A stretch of DNA of 64,000 nt from Bdellovibrio sp. UBA4095 (GTDB taxonomy: Bacteria; Bdellovibrionota; Bdellovibrionia; Bdellovibrionales; Bdellovibrionaceae), in the NCBI GenBank assembly GCA_002381805.1, contig DFXZ01000005.1, forward strand, positions 147,087 to 211,086. The letters run 5' to 3'. Each line of letters opens with the position of its first letter. Position 1 is the stretch's first letter. The notes under the pieces were generated by a model. The model saw nothing but the letters and a program-made list of their open reading frames with translations. It did not search any database and was not told the origin of the DNA. Position numbers and translations under genes: made by a program. Positions 52,395 to 61,136 of the stretch are shown piece after piece.

Positions 52395-53306
52395 ATGATA
52401 AAAGCTCAATCTTTGACAAAGTCTTTTGGCAGTTTCAAAGCTGTCGAAAATTTAGATTTGGAAATAAAGCAGGGTGACTGCTTTGGACTGCTAGGACCCA
52501 ATGGCGCCGGCAAGTCGACTTTCATTAGTATGACCTATGGAACAGTTCATCGCACATCAGGCTCTCTCACCGTTTTTGGATTCGATCCTCAAACGCAGAA
52601 TCGCGAAATCAAAAAGCGCTTGGGCGTGGTTACGCAAGAAAATGCCCTCGATGAAAGTCTCTCAGTTATTGAAAACATGATGATTTACTGCGCTTTTATT
52701 GGTGTCCCTCGAAATGAACGCAAAAAGCGTGTTGAAGATCTCCTCGAATACATGAATCTTGGACACAAGAAAGATTCAAAGATTCAGGCGCTCTCTGGTG
52801 GTATGAAACGACGCTTGGTATTTGTTCGTGCTCTACTAGGAAAACCTGAACTTCTTATATTAGACGAACCCACGACAGGACTAGATCCCGCCGTCAGGCA
52901 CTTGCTCTGGGGGAAAGTAAAAGAGCTGCATCAGAACGGAACGACAATTGTCCTGACTACGCACTATATGCATGAAGCAGAGGTTCTTTGTAACAATCTG
53001 GTGATTCTAAATAAGGGTGCGATTGTCGCCGAGGGATCTCCGCAAAAAATGATTGCTGACAACACTCCAGGCTACGTCGCGATTTTTTCACTGACTGAAA
53101 AGGAAAAAATCGAATCGCTTCGTAAAGAAAACAAAAGTTTACATCACTTTGAAGACAGTTCAGGTATCTATTTGCGAGCACCATCTCTAGGGGATCTGAC
53201 TTCTTTGCATAATGATCATGGGCTGAACCCGTTGCAAATCAGACCATCGAATCTTGAAGATGTGTTCTTAAAACTAACAGGACAGGAGCTTTCCGCAGAT
53301 GCTTGA
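52395..53306 (+). CDS. ABC transporter ATP-binding protein (NodI-like)
   Basis: 303 residues. Walker A GPNGAGKST (about 36-44), signature LSGGMKRRL, Walker B LLILDEPTTGLD and the switch His in LTTHYMHEAE. An extra C-terminal domain (about 220-303, APSLGDLTSLHND...PSNLEDVFLKLTG) is found in the NodI/DrrA group. It pairs with the ABC-2 permease whose start overlaps its end by 8 bases. NodI/NodJ-type systems export lipo-oligosaccharides or drugs; the substrate is not determined here. Confidence 0.92.
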   Translation: MIKAQSLTKSFGSFKAVENLDLEIKQGDCFGLLGPNGAGKSTFISMTYGTVHRTSGSLTVFGFDPQTQNREIKKRLGVVTQENALDESLSVIENMMIYCAFIGVPRNERKKRVEDLLEYMNLGHKKDSKIQALSGGMKRRLVFVRALLGKPELLILDEPTTGLDPAVRHLLWGKVKELHQNGTTIVLTTHYMHEAEVLCNNLVILNKGAIVAEGSPQKMIADNTPGYVAIFSLTEKEKIESLRKENKSLHHFEDSSGIYLRAPSLGDLTSLHNDHGLNPLQIRPSNLEDVFLKLTGQELSADA

Positions 53307-54069
53307 ATCCTTGCGCCTCTTTTTTCATATTACACTAAGAAATTGGACCGTTTACAAAAAAGATCTGATCGCCAATATTTCTCCCACCGTCGCGGACCCC
53401 GCACTGATACTTGTGGCTTTAGGTCTTGGACTGGGCAGCTACTTAACTAATATCGATGGACTGACTTACATGCAGTTCTTAGCCCCCGGATTGACCGTGG
53501 CGACAGCGCTCTTTACCTCATTCTTTGAAAGCAGCTACGGCTTTTATGTGCGCATGACATTCGAGAATGTATTTAAAGCTATGCTTACGACTCCCATTGG
53601 AACGAAAGAGATCGTCTTTGGGGAATTAATTTGGGTGGGTCTAAAAGGTGGTCTTATGGCCGTCGGGGTGGCCATTGTTCTGGCAATTTGCGGGTTGATG
53701 GTCAATCCTTGGCTCATTCCAGCCCTTTTTATTGTTGGGCTTTTGGTAGCGCTACCATGCGGAGCGATGGGATTGCTGGCAACGGCAATGGTTCACAACA
53801 TCAATCAGTTCCAGACCGTCTATTCCTTTATTATAGCTCCGCTTTATTTTCTTTCGGGAATTTTCTTTCCTATCGAGCAAATGGCCACGCCAATTCGAAT
53901 TGTTGCAGAGTTTTTCCCGCTGATTCATGGCGTTCGCTTGGCTCAGTCGCTTTTTTGGGAGAGAGATATTGCTGACGCGTTTATTTATAGCGGAACTATC
54001 TTAGTCATTCAAAGCATCATTCTTTGTGGTTGGGCCTATAACCGAATTCGCAAGAAGCTCGTGAATTGA
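53299..54069 (+). CDS. ABC-2 type permease (NodJ-like)
   Basis: 256 residues with six membrane helices. The start YKKDLIANISPTVADPALILVALGLGLG and the C-terminal PLYFLSGIFFPIEQMATPIRIVAEFFPLIHGVRLAQ match the NodJ/ABC-2 pattern. It overlaps the ATP-binding gene and forms a two-gene exporter. A short 5-bp hairpin after the stop (54068-54081) has no T-tract. Confidence 0.92.
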   Translation: MLESLRLFFHITLRNWTVYKKDLIANISPTVADPALILVALGLGLGSYLTNIDGLTYMQFLAPGLTVATALFTSFFESSYGFYVRMTFENVFKAMLTTPIGTKEIVFGELIWVGLKGGLMAVGVAIVLAICGLMVNPWLIPALFIVGLLVALPCGAMGLLATAMVHNINQFQTVYSFIIAPLYFLSGIFFPIEQMATPIRIVAEFFPLIHGVRLAQSLFWERDIADAFIYSGTILVIQSIILCGWAYNRIRKKLVN

Positions 54070-54100
54070 CGGTATCCCGTCATTACCCGAACATTGCGAA

Positions 54101-55015
54101 TTATAAGCCAAAACACCCAAGAACGGCTCTGACCAAATAAAGATCCTCTCCGATATCTAGAGGGTCTTCTGGCAGATACAGAGTTTCTTGATCTGAAGTC
54201 TTTTGGATTTTTTTTAACTTCCTGCCAGCTTCTTGCCAATAACGTTCCTGCCACATTGGATTGGTTACCCGAGTGAACAATTCATTTATTTCTAGCGCTC
54301 TTTTCACAGAATCTCGAATTGTCGACCCTTTCTCCCGCGTCACGTAACTTACGGCCTGCGGAATATCATCATAATGAATAGTCTCAAGTGCGTAATAGGT
54401 CGCCACAAAAAGCGACAAGAGATAACTGCGATAGGCCTCTTTGGGTGTAGATATGTATTTTTCTTTTCCGGCGGATCTATATATAATCTTCATTCTTTCG
54501 AAAATTCGCGATTTTTTGGGGCCCAACTCGTCACCAAGAGCCAAGTCTAAAATCACAACTAGGCTTTCCGCAAAATTTAAATACCGACGTAAATCTTCCT
54601 TTTCTTGAGGTGCTGGAGGCAGAAGTCGCCAAATAATTCTGTGGTTCTGTTCATGAAAAAGCGAGATCTCGTTAAATCGAGTTAAAGAACGAACCTCTTC
54701 CTGCGGATCAGCCACTTCAAAATGAAAGTCTTTAAACCAAAGCATTTCAGATAAAGAGGGCGTGTAATCTATCTGGTCTTTAAATAAGTCCTGAGCACTC
54801 AGACCTCGCATAGTTGAACAAACCCGAGGTTTAAAAACACCACCTAAAGCAAAATATAGCTTCCTGCTAGTACGATAAAGTGAACTCGCTTCTAAAACTT
54901 GAGCGTCGAACGGATACTCCTCTAGTACCAGTTTCTTGTGCTTTGCCGATGTCGGCAAATTCGAAAGATACTCGAGGTCCGAAAGATACTTTTTAACTTC
55001 AGAGTTAGTTTTCAT
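54101..55015 (-). CDS. Hypothetical cytoplasmic protein with an HExxH motif
   Basis: 304 residues from the ATG at 55015, with AGGAT 7 bases upstream; an ATG at 55069 is also in frame. No signal peptide. HEQNH (121-125) in ISLFHEQNHRIIWRLLPP fits HExxH of zinc metalloproteases, but no downstream Glu/His motif with standard spacing is obvious, so zinc binding is not certain. No family recognised. It is divergent from the exported HExxH metalloprotease at 55149, across 133 bases. Confidence 0.55.
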   Translation of the reverse strand: MKTNSEVKKYLSDLEYLSNLPTSAKHKKLVLEEYPFDAQVLEASSLYRTSRKLYFALGGVFKPRVCSTMRGLSAQDLFKDQIDYTPSLSEMLWFKDFHFEVADPQEEVRSLTRFNEISLFHEQNHRIIWRLLPPAPQEKEDLRRYLNFAESLVVILDLALGDELGPKKSRIFERMKIIYRSAGKEKYISTPKEAYRSYLLSLFVATYYALETIHYDDIPQAVSYVTREKGSTIRDSVKRALEINELFTRVTNPMWQERYWQEAGRKLKKIQKTSDQETLYLPEDPLDIGEDLYLVRAVLGCFGL

Positions 55016-55148
55016 GGGACTATCCTGCCCGAATACATCACACTTAGCAATCCGAACAATTATCGACAATCTTCTAAGTGGTTTGCTTACCTATTTGATA
55101 AAAAATATGTTACAGGATTATCGTTTCACACTTGGATATAAATTTTAA

Positions 55149-55898
55149 ATGATTGCAGGACGAAGACTTCTCATACTAGCTTTTTCATTATACCTGACCC
55201 CAGCTTGGGCTCAGGTATCCTATGAGGAAACTCACTCCATCATACGCAGCTTTTATGACGAATATTCACCCGAGTTAACTGCCCAGAATTCTGTCTTAGT
55301 TATTAATCCCGCGCCCAGTCCCGATCAGCCCGATTTTTGGTGGAATCTGGATCATACTCATGCTTCTTATTCCTCTGTAACGACTGACGAAGGGATCCTA
55401 CAACATATGCTTTTTATTTTTGGCGGATTCGCCAGAATGCCGGGCATGACAGCCGATTCTTTGATGAAAACGATCTGCCACGAAGTCGGTCACGGTATTG
55501 GAGGGGCGCCCTTCAAAAAGAAGCAACATAAAGAGTTGGTCTCGACCGAAGGTCAATCCGACTATTTCGCTACCTCCTCTTGCTTAAGACGGATGTTTCA
55601 ACGTCATCCGCATATAGCAAAGCCATCATCCAGATTCGTTGAGCAAACTTGCGGTGCACATTTTACCTCAGAGTCAGAACTAAATTACTGCTATCGTGCA
55701 TTTACCGCTCTTGAAGTCGATATTCAGATGTTCCGACAAGCTTATAATGTCGAAACATCTTTCGAACTCAAAGATCCTACTGTTGTGACCGAGGTCAATC
55801 TTGAAGAGACCTTCTATCCCTCTCCGCAGTGTCGACTAGACACCTCAGTTGCCGGAGTGCTCAATCTTGAACGTCCTCGCTGCTGGTGGACGCCCTAA
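55149..55898 (+). CDS. Exported HExxH zinc metalloprotease-like protein
   Basis: 249 residues with a signal peptide (MIAGRRLLILAFSLYLTPAWA). The metal site is H111-E112-x2-H115 (CHEVGHGIGGAP) and, about 22 residues on, EGQSDYFATSSCL, where Glu may be the third ligand. The set resembles metallopeptidases with an HExGH...EGQADYFA pattern known from Bdellovibrio-like proteomes. Several Cys suggest disulphides. It would act outside the cytoplasm. The target is unknown. It is monocistronic on the plus strand. Confidence 0.7.
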   Translation: MIAGRRLLILAFSLYLTPAWAQVSYEETHSIIRSFYDEYSPELTAQNSVLVINPAPSPDQPDFWWNLDHTHASYSSVTTDEGILQHMLFIFGGFARMPGMTADSLMKTICHEVGHGIGGAPFKKKQHKELVSTEGQSDYFATSSCLRRMFQRHPHIAKPSSRFVEQTCGAHFTSESELNYCYRAFTALEVDIQMFRQAYNVETSFELKDPTVVTEVNLEETFYPSPQCRLDTSVAGVLNLERPRCWWTP

Positions 55899-56103
55899 AA
55901 ATTGCAGCCCTTTTTGAATTCCGAAAGTCGTGCCTTGAATCGAAACACTGCCTGAATCCAATCCCTAGTTGATCAAAACGAAGCAGCTTTTCAGCATGTG
56001 CGTTTCAAGAAGGCACACCAAGATGATAAGACTGTTAGGTCCCGAGGAATTCTCAAGTTTCACTCTGAATAATCCGAATCTATATACATATAAATGCGAG
56101 CTG

Positions 56104-56409
56104 ATGGGATTAAATATGACCTGCTTCAGGGGACCAAACATACTGCTAGGTGCATTCATGATAGTGCTTATGCCACTTCTGGCCTCGTGCTCTATCGAAG
56201 CAAGTATCCACAGCCTTTCGTCCAGACTATTGCAAACCAAATCCGTCAATAAGGAACTCGTTCCATCGAGTCATCAAGGCATCGTGACCGCCCAAGGATA
56301 CAAAGTTCAATCGTCGGTGAATTTCCAGTCTGGAGATTCGAAGGTGACGACGGCTCAAGGCTTTAAGGTTCAAACCAATGTGCAAGCGACATTATTTATC
56401 GAGGAGTGA
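56104..56409 (+). CDS. Small lipoprotein with an internal repeat, coupled to the fibre gene
   Basis: About 101 residues from the ATG at 56104; ATG codons at 56116 or further in and a TTG at 55969 are alternatives, as no ribosome-binding site is strong. The lipobox is LLASC. The mature C-terminal part holds two copies of a TAQGY/FKVQ-x2-V unit (VTAQGYKVQSSVNF and TTAQGFKVQTNVQ), about 25 residues apart. Its stop overlaps the ribosome-binding site of the fibre gene, so the two are translated together. It may anchor or chaperone the fibre; that is inference. Confidence 0.6.
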   Translation: MGLNMTCFRGPNILLGAFMIVLMPLLASCSIEASIHSLSSRLLQTKSVNKELVPSSHQGIVTAQGYKVQSSVNFQSGDSKVTTAQGFKVQTNVQATLFIEE

Positions 56410-56414
56410 GACGC

Positions 56415-59219
56415 ATGAATACCTGGAGCGTATTTACCCTTATAACATTAATTTTTGGTTCATCGCTTTCTATGGCAGGTGCCGTTATCACCTTTCACGG
56501 CAGAATTCTGGACAACTTAGATCGTCCGGTTGAAAGCTCAAGCGTCACATTTCGAATTCAAGTCTTCAGTCCAAACCCTAACAAATGTCTGCTTTATGAA
56601 GAAGTACGCACAATTTCAATGGTTGGCAGCAATGGCGTCTTCGTCATTCCCATCGGTGACGGTGTCGGCAGCAGAACCACCGCAGATCCCGGAATTGTCC
56701 TGGAACGAGTCTTTGCAAATGATCCAAACATAACCTTCAATACGACGAATACTCCCAAGCTTGTCTGCAATAGCTCGACAAGTTATTCACCTCAGTCTTT
56801 GGACCAGCGACAGCTTTTTGTTTCTTTTGACGACAACAGTGGTTTGGGTGAACAAGCCTTGCCACTCATGGATATCAATTTCGTACCACTAGCTGTGAAT
56901 GCTTATGATGCGCAAAATATTGGCGGAACACCTGCCAACTCCGTCTTACGTTTAACAAGTGGAAACGCAACTCCTCTAACACCTGCGAATTACACCGAAC
57001 TTCTGAATCTTTTGAACGGCACCAGCAGTCAATACTCTCAGGCTGGCGAACTGAATGGCAGCAATCTTCCGACACTTTCAAACGGTCAGGTTCTTGGTTG
57101 GAATAGTGGTTGGACTGCGGTCACACCTCTGGCAGCTGGACAGGTCGTCGCAAAAACCGATGTCCCGGCATGTTCCGCCGGCGAATTCCTAACTGCGGAC
57201 GCCATGGGAGTCCTTACTTGTGACGCCGCTGGCGGCGGCAGCGTAACAAGTGTGACCGGAACTGCGGGACAAATCACTATCACCGGCACAACGGCTCCAG
57301 TCGTTTCCCTAACTGACTCGGGCGTTACCGCCAATACCTATGGAGCATCAAATAAAACAATCGATTCCATCTCAGTCGATGCTAAAGGTCGCATCACCGC
57401 AATTACCGATGCGCTTATTGCTATAAATGGAAACCAGATCACTCAAGGGACTGTCGATATTACTTATGGCGGCACTGGGCAAAGTACAAAGACCACAGGC
57501 TTCAATGCGCTTTCACCTCTTTCTGCAAAAGGCGATCTGATCGTATCAGATGGTACGAATAATATCCGCTTACCTGCAGGAACTGATGGACATGCTTTAA
57601 TTGCTGATTCTGCTGTCTCTGCGGGAGTTAAGTGGGGTGTTGCACCCGCTGCTTCTCAAGCATCTGAAATCACAAGTTTGGCTACGACCGGAATAGTTCA
57701 GCGCAACGGTGCCGGTAACTATAGCACTGTCACCGTGAACACGCCTCTTACTTACTCAGCTGGTGCATTGGGCGTAACTACGGGCACCACGGCTGGGACA
57801 TTAGTCTCAGGAGATGATTCCCGCATTACAGGAGCTTTGCAACGCTCAGGCGGAACAATGAGTGGCAGCATTAACATGGGTTCGCAGAATATTTCCTCTG
57901 CCAATCACATCGCATCGTCGAGCTTGAGCGTCGGCACTGCCTCGGTCACGTCCAGCGCCGTCGTGGATATTGCATCAACCACAGCGGGTCTTCTAGTTCC
58001 AAGAATGACGACCGCCCAGAAAAACGCAATATCTTCCCCGGCAGCCGGTCTGCAGGTTTATGACACAGACACCGGCAAACTTAATTTTTTCAATGGTTCG
58101 AGCTGGATTGCTGTCGGCGATGCCGCTACTTTAAATTTTTCTACCACGACTGTTAGCGGAACCCTCGTCCCAGCAAATGGCGGTACTGGTGTCACTGCCA
58201 CACCTACTAACGGACAAATCCTAATAGGAAATGGCACTGGATACACCTTAGCAACTCTGACCGCAGGCTCTGGGGTTACGATTCAAAACAATGCGGGTTC
58301 GATCACCATTTCTTCAGGCGTCGGAGCTGCGGGACTTCGTGATTGCGACACTGGCAATCCCAACGATGTGATGGTTCAAGTTGGAACTTGGTGCGTAGAT
58401 AAATACGAAGCCAGCGTGTGGTCGGCTGCTGATGGAACCGGAACTGGATTTTTCACCGACTCCACAACCGGCGCCGACACCGAAAACAATGTGCCAACGG
58501 GAGCTTCTAACTATCCCGCCTCATGCAATCGCACGGGAGCTGGTTGTACTCAATACGCCGTTTCGAAACCTGGCGTAATTCCGTCTCGAGGATTAACCTA
58601 CTATCAAGCCGCACGGTTTTGTGCGAACTCTGGAAAAGAACTCATCCCTGATCGAATCTGGCAACTGGCCGCTACTGGAACAGTTGACCCAGGTACCGCC
58701 AACACGGGAACTGGCGGCACTTCCGGAGGTTCTGCAACGGATCACAACGATGCTCGCTGCAACACTTCCACAAATTCGGCAACCTGGACAAGTTGGCTAA
58801 AAACGAATAGCGGCGTGCGCCCCACATCCCGATCCGGCGCAACACCGGGAGGATCCACTTCTTGTATAAGTGATTTTGAAGTCGAAGATATGGTTGGGAA
58901 CCTTTGGGAGTGGACGGCAGCAAGCGCTATTCAAGGTGGTGTTGACTCTGACGGATTTGCACAGGGCGCTTCCAGTTCTTCGGGATCTCCGTTTTCAACT
59001 GGCGACGGAACATGGAACGTCAATGGATCCGCCTATGGCTGTGATGGCACGGGAACAACAAAAGGAACTTGCTCCTGGAAGAACAACACACCCGTCTCAC
59101 CTTTACGCGGTGGACATTGGGACAACGGAGTTCTTGCGGGAACCAATGCGCTACACCTTAGCAACTCCGGCTCATACTCTGCATGGTGGGCAGGGTTCCG
59201 TTGCGCAAGACCTAGATAG
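56415..59219 (+). CDS. Mosaic-adhesive-trimer-like fibre protein with FGE/lectin-type tip
   Basis: 934 residues from the ATG at 56415, with GAGGAG 8 bases upstream. A signal peptide (cleavage after SMAGA) is followed by an N-terminal domain (about 20-230: VITFHGRILDNLDRPVESS...), a Gly/Thr/Ser-rich repetitive shaft (about 235-640), and a C-terminal domain of the formylglycine-generating-enzyme/C-type-lectin fold (GLRDCDTGNPNDVMVQVG..., DMVGNLWEWT, GFRCARPR). This order matches the mosaic adhesive trimer proteins of Bdellovibrio, cell-surface fibres that recognise prey. The tip has no visible catalytic Cys pair typical of true FGE. Prey recognition is the likely role. Its mRNA end is a hairpin inside the convergent tetR. 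Confidence 0.75.
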   Translation: MNTWSVFTLITLIFGSSLSMAGAVITFHGRILDNLDRPVESSSVTFRIQVFSPNPNKCLLYEEVRTISMVGSNGVFVIPIGDGVGSRTTADPGIVLERVFANDPNITFNTTNTPKLVCNSSTSYSPQSLDQRQLFVSFDDNSGLGEQALPLMDINFVPLAVNAYDAQNIGGTPANSVLRLTSGNATPLTPANYTELLNLLNGTSSQYSQAGELNGSNLPTLSNGQVLGWNSGWTAVTPLAAGQVVAKTDVPACSAGEFLTADAMGVLTCDAAGGGSVTSVTGTAGQITITGTTAPVVSLTDSGVTANTYGASNKTIDSISVDAKGRITAITDALIAINGNQITQGTVDITYGGTGQSTKTTGFNALSPLSAKGDLIVSDGTNNIRLPAGTDGHALIADSAVSAGVKWGVAPAASQASEITSLATTGIVQRNGAGNYSTVTVNTPLTYSAGALGVTTGTTAGTLVSGDDSRITGALQRSGGTMSGSINMGSQNISSANHIASSSLSVGTASVTSSAVVDIASTTAGLLVPRMTTAQKNAISSPAAGLQVYDTDTGKLNFFNGSSWIAVGDAATLNFSTTTVSGTLVPANGGTGVTATPTNGQILIGNGTGYTLATLTAGSGVTIQNNAGSITISSGVGAAGLRDCDTGNPNDVMVQVGTWCVDKYEASVWSAADGTGTGFFTDSTTGADTENNVPTGASNYPASCNRTGAGCTQYAVSKPGVIPSRGLTYYQAARFCANSGKELIPDRIWQLAATGTVDPGTANTGTGGTSGGSATDHNDARCNTSTNSATWTSWLKTNSGVRPTSRSGATPGGSTSCISDFEVEDMVGNLWEWTAASAIQGGVDSDGFAQGASSSSGSPFSTGDGTWNVNGSAYGCDGTGTTKGTCSWKNNTPVSPLRGGHWDNGVLAGTNALHLSNSGSYSAWWAGFRCARPR

Positions 59220-59225
59220 CGCTTC

Positions 59226-59828
59226 CTACTTCAGAACAGCCCGCTCAATAAAAGACAAGTGACCTTCAATTCCCTCAGCAATTGCCGAGGGTTTTTGTAA
59301 ACTTTCAAATTGACCATCGAGCAATAGAACACTGAACCCATGAATCGATGCCCAAATAAATCTTGAAATATTCAGAGGGTCTTCCTTTTTAAAAACCTGT
59401 TCTTTAATTCCTTCAGTTACGATTTCCAAAAGCGTCAAGAAAGCATCATAGCTCGCTTGTAGAAATTCCGGACGCTGCTCTTTCATGCAACGAAGTTCTT
59501 GGTGAAACATGCTTCGATAGTGTCCCGGATTATCCAAAGCAAATCGAATATAGGCACGACCGGCACTCCGCAGCTTCTGACGCAGCGACCGAGCTTCACC
59601 AACTTCCCGGTTCATTCTTTCAGTGAAAGAGACAAAGCCTTCTTCCGCGATATGTGACAACAGATCCTGCTTAGATGAAAAATGTCGATAAACAGCTGTG
59701 TGGCTCACCTTGAGACCTTGTGCAATTTCTCGCAAAGTAAAGTCGACCTCGCCCTTTTTTTGAATAATTTCAACAGCTTTAGCCACAGCAGCTGCCTTTA
59801 GATCACCATGATGATACGTTTTACTCAT
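59226..59828 (-). CDS. TetR-family transcriptional regulator
   Basis: 200 residues. The N-terminal helix-turn-helix is clear (DFTLREIAQGLKVSHTAVYRHFSSKQDLLSHIAEEGF, about 25-62), followed by a helical ligand domain. A 14-bp-arm palindrome lies between it and the divergent oxidoreductase gene, so it very probably represses both. The ligand is unknown; the oxidoreductase target suggests quinones or other electrophiles. Confidence 0.92.
   Translation of the reverse strand: MSKTYHHGDLKAAAVAKAVEIIQKKGEVDFTLREIAQGLKVSHTAVYRHFSSKQDLLSHIAEEGFVSFTERMNREVGEARSLRQKLRSAGRAYIRFALDNPGHYRSMFHQELRCMKEQRPEFLQASYDAFLTLLEIVTEGIKEQVFKKEDPLNISRFIWASIHGFSVLLLDGQFESLQKPSAIAEGIEGHLSFIERAVLK
59272..59296 (+). terminator. 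Terminator of the fibre gene, inside the tetR coding end
   Basis: An 8-bp stem with one mismatch (CCCTCaGC with GCcGAGGG, 59272-59279 and 59284-59291) followed by TTTTT on the plus strand. It lies 55 bases past the fibre stop codon and within the last codons of the convergent tetR gene. Confidence 0.65.
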
Positions 59829-59853
59829 GAAAAAAGGTTATCACTCCTTTTCA

Positions 59854-59893
59854 ATGTTTACAATGGTCACTTTAATGTTACCATTGTAAACAT
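59854..59893. promoter_or_regulatory. TetR operator between divergent genes
   Basis: ATGTTTACAATGGT (59854-59867) and its exact complement ACCATTGTAAACAT (59880-59893) are separated by 12 bases. The pair lies between the tetR start (59828) and the oxidoreductase start (59914), with both promoters necessarily overlapping it. Confidence 0.75.
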
Positions 59894-59913
59894 AACTCCA
59901 GCGGAGGTGTCTG

Positions 59914-60492
59914 GTGAAGAAAATTCTTGTGATTAACGGTCATCCAAATTCCGAGAGCTTTAATGGCGCTTTGGCCGAAAAATACTCCCTTGGAGCGACC
60001 GAGGGTGGGCATACGGCAAAACTTATACATTTGGGCAAACTCAAATTCGACCCCATCTTGCACAAAGGATATTTAGAAATTCAAGAATTAGAACCCGATC
60101 TTCAGCAGGCACAGCAAGATATCCTCTGGGCCGATCACTTGGTTATTATTTTTCCAATGTGGTGGGGCACTGTTCCGGCGCTTCTGAAAGGTTTCCTCGA
60201 CCGCGTGCTATTACCCGGCTTTGCTTTCAAGTATCACAAAAACAGTCCGTTCTGGGACAAGCTTCTGAAAGGCCGAACAGGCAGAATCATTTTTACTACT
60301 GATGCTCCAGGCTGGTGGAACTTTTTAGTCAACCGAGACCCTACAATTCATATGATGAAAACCGCTGTCTTAAAGTTTACTGGAATCACTCCGGTCGGAG
60401 TCACGCAGCTGACTGAAATAAAAAATCGTAAGCCCGAGGTCCTAAACAGTTACTTAGAGAAAGTCTACAAACTGGGCCTTAAAGCGAAGTAA
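59914..60492 (+). CDS. NAD(P)H-dependent quinone oxidoreductase (flavodoxin fold, MdaB/KefF type)
   Basis: 192 residues from a GTG with GGAGG 6 bases upstream. ILVINGHPNSESFNGALAEKY is the FMN-phosphate motif, and FPMWWGTVPALLKGFLDRVLLPGFAFKY the NQO1/MdaB signature. It catalyses two-electron reduction of quinones with NAD(P)H, protecting against electrophiles. It is divergent from tetR over a shared palindrome. It converges with the DTW-domain gene at 60504. Confidence 0.92.
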   Translation: MKKILVINGHPNSESFNGALAEKYSLGATEGGHTAKLIHLGKLKFDPILHKGYLEIQELEPDLQQAQQDILWADHLVIIFPMWWGTVPALLKGFLDRVLLPGFAFKYHKNSPFWDKLLKGRTGRIIFTTDAPGWWNFLVNRDPTIHMMKTAVLKFTGITPVGVTQLTEIKNRKPEVLNSYLEKVYKLGLKAK

Positions 60493-60503
60493 AAGCAACA
60501 TCA

Positions 60504-61136
60504 CTATGTGATGCTGACTCCTCGCCCCTTTAAGGTCCGTTCGAGTTTGAGCTCAAAGAGCTGTTGCAGTTTATCGCCAGCTTCGACGCCTTCGATAATT
60601 CGATAGGCCTGCGCAATAGCCTCAAGAGTTGCCATGCCTTCTGGAGTCGTCTCAGCTCGTAAATGCCGAACGGCTTGATTGGGCGTACTGATCTTTACTC
60701 TTGGAATCTCCTTCAACTCTTTATGCCGATAATGAACTTTGCTAGCTTGCCGCCAGTTACCATCCGGGACAATCAACTGCAAAGGCCGAGAGTCCTGTCG
60801 AACGAAATCGGCGTTCAACTCGACGGCGGCGTCGCTTGGGTAAAACAAGACTGTTCGGTAAGAGGGCGATAATAGATCGGATAAATCAAGACCATCCCGG
60901 TCAGCTCCCCGAATTCGCATTTCGCTATTTTTCAGCGCTTTAACTGCAAGACGTCCTGTGTTTGTCGTGCGCTTTAGTTCTTTCGCATGGATCACCAGGC
61001 AAAGGCGGGTTTTAAGATCCAGCAACGGTATGGAATCACATATACACAGACTGCGATGCAAATAACACTCTGGACAGGGATCCTTTGTTTTTCGTTTTCT
61101 TTGCACAGACAATTCCAACCTACTCATACTCATCAT
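60504..61136 (-). CDS. DTW-domain tRNA aminocarboxypropyltransferase (TapT-like)
   Basis: 210 residues. CPECYLHRSLCICDSIP (a Cys-rich zinc-binding start) and DGNWRQASKVHYR (the DxxW of the DTW domain, here DGNW) place it in the DTW family, which makes acp3U at tRNA position 47 from SAM in E. coli (TapT). The start overlaps the end of the DUF899 gene by 17 bases, so translation is coupled. Substrate tRNA not readable. Confidence 0.88.
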   Translation of the reverse strand: MMSMSRLELSVQRKRKTKDPCPECYLHRSLCICDSIPLLDLKTRLCLVIHAKELKRTTNTGRLAVKALKNSEMRIRGADRDGLDLSDLLSPSYRTVLFYPSDAAVELNADFVRQDSRPLQLIVPDGNWRQASKVHYRHKELKEIPRVKISTPNQAVRHLRAETTPEGMATLEAIAQAYRIIEGVEAGDKLQQLFELKLERTLKGRGVSIT

